This document shows positions 6,393 to 10,792 of a DNA stretch of 10,792 nt, one piece after another. Both the position numbers and the translations under genes were made by a program. Position 1 is the stretch's first letter, and the number at the start of each line of letters is the position of its first letter. Source of the DNA: an uncultured Acidimicrobiaceae bacterium (GTDB lineage: Bacteria > Actinomycetota > Acidimicrobiia > Acidimicrobiales > Microtrichaceae); assembly GCA_937868025.1 (NCBI GenBank), contig CALMLJ010000150.1, positions 1-10,792 on the forward strand. The letters are read 5' to 3'. The notes below the pieces were generated by a model. The model was not told the origin of the DNA, did not search any database, and was given only the letters and a program-made list of their open reading frames with translations.

Positions 6393-6722
6393 ATGACTAC
6401 CCCCGTGCTCGACAAGCTCACCGACGTGCAGTCCTCGGTCGTCGGATACATCTCGACCGTCAAGGAGCCCATCACCACCGGTGTCTCCACCGTCGTCGAG
6501 TTCGTCATCGACCGGTTCCCGAGCATCCCGGCCGTGCCCTACGCCGACCAGATCCCCACCCCCAAGGAACTGATCGACAACCAGTACAAGTTCGCCAAGT
6601 CGATCATCGACACGAACAAGGACATCGCCCTCGCGGTCGCCAAGGCCGCTGCGCCCCTGACCGACGTCGTGCTCGACCGCAAGCCGGTCGCCAAGAAGGT
6701 CGCCGCCAAGAAGACGGCGTGA
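6393..6722 (+). CDS. Small phasin/HBHA-like helical protein with Lys/Ala-rich tail
   Basis: The 109-residue product looks mainly helical. Residues 1-42 (DKLTDVQSSVVGYISTVKEPITTGVSTVVEFVIDR, given here in part as visible segments 7-20 and 21-41) form an amphipathic region. A Pro-rich loop follows (43-58, PSIPAVPYADQIPTPK), then a helix NQYKFAKSIIDTNKDIALAVAKAA (63-86). The tail (about 97-109) is rich in Lys and Ala (VAKKVAAKK). The NQYKFAK-IIDTNKDIA segment resembles phasins, which coat polyhydroxyalkanoate granules. The Lys/Ala tail recalls mycobacterial heparin-binding haemagglutinin and histone-like tails that bind polyanions. No signal peptide is seen. Start: ATG 6393 with AGGA 8 nt upstream. 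An in-frame extension back to 6261 would cross the promoter and is rejected. No PHA synthase is in view, so granule coating is a hypothesis. A probable 6C RNA follows. Confidence 0.8.
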   Translation: MTTPVLDKLTDVQSSVVGYISTVKEPITTGVSTVVEFVIDRFPSIPAVPYADQIPTPKELIDNQYKFAKSIIDTNKDIALAVAKAAAPLTDVVLDRKPVAKKVAAKKTA

Positions 6723-6734
6723 TCTGATCCCGTC

Positions 6735-6756
6735 GGTGCCGGCTCCGGTCGGCACC
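6735..6756 (+). other. Stem-loop just after the phasin-like gene
   Basis: GGTGCCG (6735-6741) and CGGCACC (6750-6756) form a 7-bp GC-rich stem with an 8-nt loop, 12 nt after the stop codon. No T-run follows, so it is at best a U-tract-less terminator or a 3'-end stabiliser. Confidence 0.5.
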
Positions 6757-6810
6757 CGGGCCAACGTGCCTCGACCCCGGTCGGGCCAGATCCCTGGCGG
6801 GATCCACAGA

Positions 6811-6909
6811 TGTCTCGAGCGGCTACCCCCCTTGCCGCCGAGATGGGTCGACGGCGAACCGCCGGACGACCGACGAGGGCCCTACCCCCCGGGGCCCTCG
6901 TCTCTTTTT
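6811..6909 (+). ncRNA. 6C RNA (probable)
   Basis: Two stem-loops each show TACCCCCC in the loop, with exactly six consecutive C (6826-6831 and 6885-6890). This is the hallmark of the actinobacterial 6C RNA family. Hairpin 1: TCTCG-(bulged A)-GCGGC (6813-6823) pairs with GCCGC-CGAGA (6834-6843). Hairpin 2: an 11-bp stem (6872-6882 with 6892-6902) followed by TCTTTTT. Between them GTCG-a-CGGCG (6847-6856) pairs with CGCCG-ga-CGAC (6860-6870), giving a central hairpin. In mycobacteria the 6C RNA (B11) is a trans-acting sRNA that uses its C-rich loops on G-rich mRNA sites; that role is family knowledge. The 5' end is uncertain. No TAnnnT box lies in 6757-6823, so it may be processed from the mRNA of the phasin-like gene 90 bp upstream. 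Confidence 0.82.
6872..6909 (+). terminator. Intrinsic terminator forming the 3' hairpin of the 6C RNA
   Basis: An 11-bp perfect stem (GACGAGGGCCC with GGGCCCTCGTC) encloses a 9-nt loop holding six C, followed by TCTTTTT at 6903-6909. It is the only canonical rho-independent terminator I see in the window. It would end both the 6C RNA and any transcript reading through from the phasin-like gene. Confidence 0.9.
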
Positions 6910-6929
6910 CGGATCGAGGCCACCTCCGC

Positions 6930-6955
6930 TAGGCACGGTCGCTTCGCTCCCTACT
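6930..6955. repeat. Dispersed-repeat copy related to the 71-bp tandem unit
   Basis: These 26 bases match 80-105 and 151-176 at 24 positions (TAGG[T/C]ACGGTCGCT[G/T]CGCTCC and on to CTACT). The copy sits inside a larger inverted repeat: GATCGAGG (6912-6919) against CCTCGATC (6968-6975). Two copies about 6.8 kb apart suggest a family of short intergenic elements in this genome. I see no gene in 6910-7130; it holds this element, the inverted repeat and the 41-bp tandem repeat. Confidence 0.75.
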
Positions 6956-7033
6956 ATCGCTCCGGTACCTCGATCGGTAGACCTTGCATCGCGCGGCCCG
7001 TACGTCGGGGGCCCGTCTCGCGCTCCTCGCTTC

Positions 7034-7133
7034 GCTCGGCGGCTCGCCGGCTGGACTGGCTGAGCGCCGTCTTTGCTCGGCGGCTCGCCGGCTGGACTGG
7101 CTGAGCGCCGTCGTTGCTTCGCTCGGCGGCTCA
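7034..7133. repeat. 41-bp tandem repeat reaching the coaA stop codon
   Basis: Units at 7034-7074 and 7075-7115 differ at one base (7072/7113). A third, partial unit begins at 7121 after a 5-base interruption, and its shared part ends inside the coaA stop codon (TCA, 7131-7133 on this strand). Each unit can fold: CGGCG-g-CTC near its start pairs with GAGCGCCG near its end, around a GGCTGGACTGGCT loop. The position suggests a 3'-end or transcription-stopping element between the convergent 6C RNA and coaA transcripts; that function is inference. Confidence 0.92.
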
Positions 7134-7853
7134 GCGCAGGGTGATGCTCGTGACGGAGTGGTCCGCGCCTTTTGTCACCACGATGTCGGCGTGGGTTCTC
7201 GTGGGTTGCACGTGGTCGAGGAGATTCGGCAGGTTGATCGCGGTCCACGTGAACAGCGCCGACTCCCGAAGGCGCTCGGCGTCCATCCCCGCGAACAGGT
7301 CCCAGAAGCCACCGGGCTCGTCGTTCGCCCGCAACGCGTGCTGCACGAACCGGTGCACGTACCACCCCTCGATGTCGGTCACGTCGGCATCCAGATAGAC
7401 CGACAGGTCGAGCAGCTCCACGATCGCCGGATCGCCGAGCAACGCCAACCCCTCGATCACCACAACGTCCGCAGCGGGCAGGGCGTGGGTTGCGCCGTCG
7501 ACGATGTCGTAGGTGAAGTGGTCATACACCGGGACGACCAGATCGTTCGCGCCGGCCCTCACCCTCCGAAGGAATGACCCCAGCGCGTCGAGGTCGAACG
7601 AGGCCGGATACCCCTTCTGCATCACCAGCCCCCGATCGGCGAGCACCGCGTTGGGGAGCAGGAAACTGTCGCTCGACACGACCGCGGTCGACACCGTCGG
7701 CGCACCGGCGGTGATCGTCTCGGCGAGACGGGCGGCCAGGGTGCTCTTGCCAACAGCGACGCTGCCCGTGATGCCGACGACGAACGGACGCTCGGCGTCT
7801 CGTCGATCCTCGATCAGTCGTGCGAGCTCTGCCAGGGCCACCGGGCTGTCCAC
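7131..7853 (-). CDS. coaA: Type I pantothenate kinase, short form
   Basis: The enzyme phosphorylates pantothenate with ATP, the first step of coenzyme A synthesis, in the cytoplasm. The 240-residue product shows the CoaA P-loop GSVAVGKST (30-38, Lys36), catalytic Asp62 in SSDSFL, LPNAVLADRG and the KGYPASFD stretch (80-87), PVYDHFTYD (108-116, His112), VVIEGLALL (131-139), WYVHRF and the C-terminal PTRTHAD with Arg219. These match E. coli CoaA block by block. It is about 65 residues shorter at the N-terminus than the usual 310-316, though all catalytic blocks remain. Start: GTG 7853 is preferred over TTG 7862, because TAGGTT lies exactly 7 nt upstream (leaderless pattern) and nothing supports the TTG. 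The lhgO stop lies 39 nt upstream in the same frame, so coaA may also be read through from the esterase-lhgO operon. Confidence 0.92.
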   Translation of the reverse strand: MDSPVALAELARLIEDRRDAERPFVVGITGSVAVGKSTLAARLAETITAGAPTVSTAVVSSDSFLLPNAVLADRGLVMQKGYPASFDLDALGSFLRRVRAGANDLVVPVYDHFTYDIVDGATHALPAADVVVIEGLALLGDPAIVELLDLSVYLDADVTDIEGWYVHRFVQHALRANDEPGGFWDLFAGMDAERLRESALFTWTAINLPNLLDHVQPTRTHADIVVTKGADHSVTSITLR

Positions 7854-7860
7854 GGCGGGC

Positions 7861-7866
7861 AACCTA
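7861..7866 (-). promoter_or_regulatory. Leaderless -10 box of coaA
   Basis: TAGGTT on the minus strand ends 7 nt before GTG 7853, as in leaderless actinobacterial promoters. No convincing -35 is visible. The box lies between lhgO and coaA and would give coaA its own transcript. It also helps choose the start codon. Confidence 0.45.
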
Positions 7867-7892
7867 TGGCGATCAGCGGGCCGACGGCCAGA

Positions 7893-9110
7893 TCAGTCGA
7901 GCTTCGACCAACGGTTCGCGATCTCCTCGCCGATCGCGAGGCTCGCAGTCGCCGCCGGTGACGGGGCGTTGACGACGTGCACCGAGCGAGGCCCATCGGC
8001 GAACTCGAAGTCGTCGACGAGCGTGCCGTCGGGTCGGATCGCCTGCGCCCGGATGCCGGCCTTGCTCTTGATCAGATCGTTGGCCGTCACCGCAGGGACG
8101 AGGTTCTGAAGCGCCCGGACGAACGCGGCCTTCGACAGCGAGCGCACCATCTCACCGGCACCGGTCCGCCAGTACTTCTTGGCGAGGATCCAACTGCCCT
8201 TGTCGAACGCCATCTCCTTGAGATCGATGCGGTTGGCGACGCGCCAGGTGTAGCCCTCGCGGGCCAGCGCCACCACGGCGTTGGGGCCGGCGTGGATCTC
8301 CCCGTCGATCATTCGGGTGAAGTGCACGCCGAGGAACGGGAATCGTGGGTCGGGCACCGGATACACCAGGTGCTTCACGAGTGAGCGGGCGCTCGGCGTG
8401 AGCTCGTAGTACTCGCCGCGGAACGGCATGATGCGCGCCTTCACCTGTCGACCCGCCAGCTTCGCCACCCGGTCGGAATGGAGACCCGAGCAGTTGATCA
8501 TCGTGCGGGCGCGCAGCGCACCCTTCGACGTACGCAGTGTCACCCCATCGGTGGCCTCGGTGATCGATTCCACCGGTGTGTCGAAGTGGACCTCGCCGCC
8601 GTTGGCCTCGATCTCGGTGACCAGCGCGCGACACATCGCCACGTAGTCGGTGATGCCGGCCTCGGGCACCAGCAGCGCTCCCAAGCCCTCGACGTTGGGC
8701 TCGCGTTCGCGCAGCTCGGCCCGGGTGAGCCACGTCGTGTTCAACCCGTGCTGCTTGCCCCGAGCCTCCAAGCCGCGGAGCCGCTCCAACTCGTCGACCC
8801 GCGTGGCGACGATGACCTTGCCGCACACATCGGTGGGGATGTCGTGACGCTCACAGAAGTCGAACAGCATCGAACGACCGGCGGCGACCATGTTCGCCTT
8901 GTTCGAACCGGGCGGGTAGTAGATGCCGGAATGGATGACGCCGGAGTTGCGACCCGTCTGGTGCGCGGCGACCTTGGATTCCTTCTCGACAACCGTGACC
9001 CGGCTACCGGGCCGGTTGGTCTGGACCGCTCGCGCGGCGGCCAGACCGACGATTCCGGCACCGACGACGACGACGTCGAGATCGGGGGTTGAAGGGGCGT
9101 TGTTGCTCAT
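7893..9110 (-). CDS. lhgO: L-2-hydroxyglutarate oxidase / dehydrogenase
   Basis: This FAD enzyme oxidises L-2-hydroxyglutarate to 2-oxoglutarate, clearing a side product of central metabolism. In E. coli it acts in lysine/glutarate breakdown and passes electrons to quinone. The 405-residue product belongs to the DAO fold. It has the dinucleotide motif VVGAGIVGLAAARA with G17, G19 and G22, E42 at the end of the second strand for the FAD ribose, and the family signature HQTGRNSGVIHSGIYYPPGS (50-69). ARTMINCSGLHSDRVA and a PFRGEYYEL stretch (229-236) follow, and a GIRAQAI motif lies near the C-terminus (352-358). Length is normal. Start: ATG 9110, with GGAG 4 nt upstream. It overlaps the esterase stop by four bases (ATGA), implying translational coupling in an operon. 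No csiD-like partner is in view. Confidence 0.95.
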   Translation of the reverse strand: MSNNAPSTPDLDVVVVGAGIVGLAAARAVQTNRPGSRVTVVEKESKVAAHQTGRNSGVIHSGIYYPPGSNKANMVAAGRSMLFDFCERHDIPTDVCGKVIVATRVDELERLRGLEARGKQHGLNTTWLTRAELREREPNVEGLGALLVPEAGITDYVAMCRALVTEIEANGGEVHFDTPVESITEATDGVTLRTSKGALRARTMINCSGLHSDRVAKLAGRQVKARIMPFRGEYYELTPSARSLVKHLVYPVPDPRFPFLGVHFTRMIDGEIHAGPNAVVALAREGYTWRVANRIDLKEMAFDKGSWILAKKYWRTGAGEMVRSLSKAAFVRALQNLVPAVTANDLIKSKAGIRAQAIRPDGTLVDDFEFADGPRSVHVVNAPSPAATASLAIGEEIANRWSKLD

Positions 9111-10033
9111 GATGCTCCGAAGAAGTCGAGCACGACGTTCGTGGCGGAGAACGAGTGATCGGTGGGTCCTGTCACGATATCGAGCGGGATCGGAGAACCC
9201 GCCCAGGTGTGACCGGCGCCCAACATCCGGTAGTACTCGAGGCGGTGAGCGCCACAGCTGTACCGGTCGATCGTGACCGAGGAGGTCAGGGTGACCGCGG
9301 CCGGCGGACCGACGCACCCGTTGCGCCCGGCGAAACTCGCCACGACGGCGTCGACGGTGAGACCGAGTGGCGGAGCGAAGACCGTCTCGCTTCCCGTCAC
9401 CGGGGCGATCGGATCAGCGGACCCGTGCAGAATCATCGTGTCGACCGGTGCGCCGTCGGGGCACAGCGACGTGAGGTTCGTGCCGCCGGAGCCGGCGATC
9501 GCCCGGAAGCGGCCGGGAAGCTCGCAGCTGACGGCCACCGACATCGCCGCACCGGCCGAGAACCCGGCGGCGAAGACGCGGTCGCCGTCGACGCAGACCG
9601 TGTCGGCGGTGGTCCGGATGAGGGCGTCGACCCAGGCGATGTCGTCGGGCCCGGTGTCGAGCCCACCCGGGACCGCCCAGCGAGGACCCGGGTCCGACCC
9701 CTGCGGCAGGAGCACCCAGTAACCCCGCTGGGACGCCGCGGCGGCGAGACCGCTGTACGCCTCCCACGCATCGGGGGCGAGGATGAACGGATGGAGGCTC
9801 ACGAGCAGCGGGTACGCCACCCCGGGCTCGTAGTCGGCCGGCGCGATCAGGGCCGACCCACGGCCGAGCGCGGTGATGCTCTGCGGTGCCACCGTCGGTG
9901 CGTTCGCCGGACACTCGGTGGGGAGTGGGGTCACGGTGCGAACCGTGGTCGCTCGGGTGGGAATCTCCGGCGCACAGGCGCTCACCAGCGCGACGACGGC
10001 CACCATCAGGCTGCCGATCACTCGACGATGCAT
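9107..10033 (-). CDS. Secreted lipoprotein esterase, PHB-depolymerase / LpqC-like
   Basis: This 308-residue alpha/beta-hydrolase probably cleaves an ester outside the cell. The N-terminus is a lipoprotein signal: MHRR, a hydrophobic stretch, then lipobox VSAC with Cys20 as lipidation site. The mature part opens with a Thr/Pro-rich linker (about 24-52). Catalytic triad: Ser159 in GFSAG, Asp207 in LHGSADPIAPV, His275 in GAGHTWAG. These are the LpqC / PHB depolymerase / feruloyl esterase landmarks; HPFILAPDAW (81-90) marks the oxyanion region. Six further cysteines (41, 147, 170, 191, 240, 260) could form disulfides, fitting export. The substrate cannot be told. Start: ATG 10033 with GGGAG 5-7 nt upstream. 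A much longer open frame upstream lacks a plausible protein. TACTCT at 10081-10086 is a weak candidate -10. It is the first gene of the esterase-lhgO unit. Confidence 0.9.
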   Translation of the reverse strand: MHRRVIGSLMVAVVALVSACAPEIPTRATTVRTVTPLPTECPANAPTVAPQSITALGRGSALIAPADYEPGVAYPLLVSLHPFILAPDAWEAYSGLAAAASQRGYWVLLPQGSDPGPRWAVPGGLDTGPDDIAWVDALIRTTADTVCVDGDRVFAAGFSAGAAMSVAVSCELPGRFRAIAGSGGTNLTSLCPDGAPVDTMILHGSADPIAPVTGSETVFAPPLGLTVDAVVASFAGRNGCVGPPAAVTLTSSVTIDRYSCGAHRLEYYRMLGAGHTWAGSPIPLDIVTGPTDHSFSATNVVLDFFGAS

Positions 10034-10157
10034 GTCATCTCCCAACTCGACGGGCTTCCCGGCTCGGCCCGACTGCGTCGAGAGTACGACCCCGACCGGG
10101 GGAGGCACCACCTCGCCGCAGGTCCGAAATCCGATGGAACACCGGAGCGGCCCGTCG

Positions 10158-10163
10158 TAGCGT
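10158..10163 (+). promoter_or_regulatory. Leaderless -10 box of the DinB-like gene
   Basis: TAGCGT is 7 nt before ATG 10171, and TGGAAC (10135-10140) stands 17 nt further upstream as a weak -35. No ribosome site precedes the ATG, which fits a leaderless mRNA. The divergent gap (10034-10170) also serves the esterase gene. Confidence 0.5.
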
Positions 10164-10170
10164 CCCCGAC

Positions 10171-10731
10171 ATGAGCCTCGACCCCACGACGCCGCCACCC
10201 ATCGAACCCGACTCCAAGGATTGGACGTGGGTGCTCGAACGCCCCTGTCCTGACTGTGGATTCGACGCCGCCGCCGTCGACCTGGCGACCGTCGGCGACG
10301 AGGTACAGCGGATCGGGGCCCGTTTCGCCGAGCTGTTGGCCGATCCCCTCGCCTCGGTACGCCCCGACGCCGAGCACTGGTCGGCCACCGAGTACGCGTG
10401 TCACGTCCGCGACGTGTTCCGCCTCTTCGACACTCGACTCGGCCTGATGCTCGACCAGGACGATCCGCTGTTCGCGAACTGGGATCAGGACGTGACCGCC
10501 GTCGAGGACGGCTATGCGACCCAGGACCCGGCAACCGTCGCGGCAGAGCTGCTCGCTGCCGGAGACGTCATCGCGGCGAGCTTCGACGGCGTCACCCACG
10601 AGCAGCGCAGTCGCGTCGGCCGTCGCAGCGACGGCGCGGTCTTCACCGTCGACTCGTTCGCCCGGTACTTCCTGCACGATCCCGTGCACCACGTGTGGGA
10701 CGTCGAGCAGGGCTACGCGCGGCTGGCATAG
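10171..10731 (+). CDS. DinB / maleylpyruvate-isomerase-like protein
   Basis: The 186-residue protein fits the DinB superfamily, a four-helix bundle with a metal held by three His. In Actinobacteria many members use mycothiol or related thiols. The helical part carries EHWSATEYACHVRDVFRLF (His78) and, near the C-terminus, FARYFLHDPVHHVWDVEQG with His169 and an HH pair at 173-174, giving the H ... HxxxH ligand pattern. Ahead of it stands a WTWVLERPCPDCGFD segment (18-32) with C26 and C29, which could bind metal or act as a thiol pair. It is often seen at the front of this subgroup, as far as I recall. No signal peptide. The substrate is unknown. Start: ATG 10171, supported by the leaderless -10 box; the frame stays open upstream but without protein-like sequence. 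A TfoX-domain gene begins 10 bp after the stop. Confidence 0.85.
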   Translation: MSLDPTTPPPIEPDSKDWTWVLERPCPDCGFDAAAVDLATVGDEVQRIGARFAELLADPLASVRPDAEHWSATEYACHVRDVFRLFDTRLGLMLDQDDPLFANWDQDVTAVEDGYATQDPATVAAELLAAGDVIAASFDGVTHEQRSRVGRRSDGAVFTVDSFARYFLHDPVHHVWDVEQGYARLA

Positions 10732-10734
10732 CCT
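10729..10734 (+). promoter_or_regulatory. Leaderless -10 box of the TfoX-domain gene, overlapping a stop codon
   Basis: TAGCCT lies 7 nt before ATG 10742. Its first three bases are the TAG stop of the DinB-like gene. No ribosome site is seen before the ATG, so either leaderless initiation or coupled translation across the 10-bp gap is possible. Confidence 0.4.
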
Positions 10735-10741
10735 CCGATCC

Positions 10742-10792
10742 ATGGCGTACGACGAGGATCTCGCCGACCGAATTCGTGAACAGATCGGCGGC
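10742..10792 (+). CDS. TfoX N-terminal-domain protein, 5' end only
   Basis: The first 17 codons read MAYDEDLADRIREQIGG and run off the window. The opening MAYDEDLA-RIR is typical of small TfoX/Sxy N-terminal-domain proteins found next to DinB-type genes in Actinobacteria. The identification rests on this short stretch only. In gamma-proteobacteria TfoX/Sxy governs competence, but the small stand-alone actinobacterial versions have no established role known to me. Confidence 0.6.
   Translation, partial: MAYDEDLADRIREQIGG

Noticed and set aside
7854..7862. TTG 7862 as the coaA start
   Set aside because: It directly abuts the TAGGTT box with no ribosome-site spacing. GTG 7853 fits the leaderless pattern seen at other genes here.
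9111..9317. N-terminal extension of lhgO up to 9317
   Set aside because: It would overlap the coding end of the esterase by about 200 bp, and the FAD motif is already properly placed from ATG 9110, which has a GGAG site.
10034..10534. N-terminal extension of the esterase upstream of 10033
   Set aside because: The extension is Arg/Gly/Pro-rich and runs through the divergent DinB-like gene. A lipoprotein signal peptide begins exactly at ATG 10033.
1..10792. Mobile element, phage, defence island or biosynthetic cluster
   Set aside because: No transposase, integrase, tRNA or attachment site is seen, and the genes are housekeeping, stress and signalling types with uniform codon use.

Overview
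The window comes from a high-GC actinobacterium. Strongly GC-biased third codon positions, a probable 6C RNA (an RNA family known only from Actinobacteria) and several TAGnnT boxes 7-8 nt ahead of start codons (typical of leaderless actinobacterial promoters) all point this way. The protein flavour suggests Acidimicrobiia (Ilumatobacter-like), but that is an inference from memory, not from a search.

Layout, left to right. Bases 1-40 probably hold the last codons of a rightward gene. Bases 55-211 are a perfect 71-bp tandem repeat that runs up to the stop codon of a leftward multi-membrane-span GT-C/GT39-like glycosyltransferase (212-1762). Divergent from it is a large rightward signalling gene (1897-5396): zinc ribbon, class III nucleotidyl cyclase, STAND/AAA ATPase and TPR-like C-terminus. 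It is split by a one-base frame change near 4026. A leftward 1-Cys peroxiredoxin (5483-6118) converges on it. The 274-bp gap between the peroxiredoxin and a rightward phasin/HBHA-like gene (6393-6722) is rich in regulatory signals: a near-perfect IscR-type (Rrf2 family) operator over the peroxiredoxin promoter, a 9-bp inverted repeat, and two GCAAG palindromes at the phasin-like promoter. Downstream lies a probable 6C RNA ending in a strong intrinsic terminator (about 6811-6909). A second repeat cluster follows (6930-7133).

On the minus strand, 10033 to 7131 reads: secreted lipoprotein esterase of the PHB-depolymerase type, L-2-hydroxyglutarate oxidase (lhgO, ATGA overlap with the esterase), and a short type I pantothenate kinase (coaA). 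coaA probably also has its own leaderless promoter. Divergent from the esterase are a DinB/maleylpyruvate-isomerase-like protein (10171-10731) and the first 17 codons of a TfoX N-terminal-domain protein (10742 on).

How the parts relate: lhgO and coaA belong to central and CoA metabolism. The peroxiredoxin under an Fe-S-sensor-type operator is an oxidative-stress unit. The cyclase-ATPase protein is a signalling module. The phasin-like protein and the esterase could both touch polyester or lipid storage, but they are not in one operon and the link is weak. Both tandem-repeat clusters lie between converging transcription units and reach the stop codon of the leftward gene. I see no new multi-gene defence or mobile system. 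The most interesting content is regulatory: the Rrf2-type operator, the 6C RNA with an extra central hairpin downstream of the phasin-like gene, and the repeat architecture.
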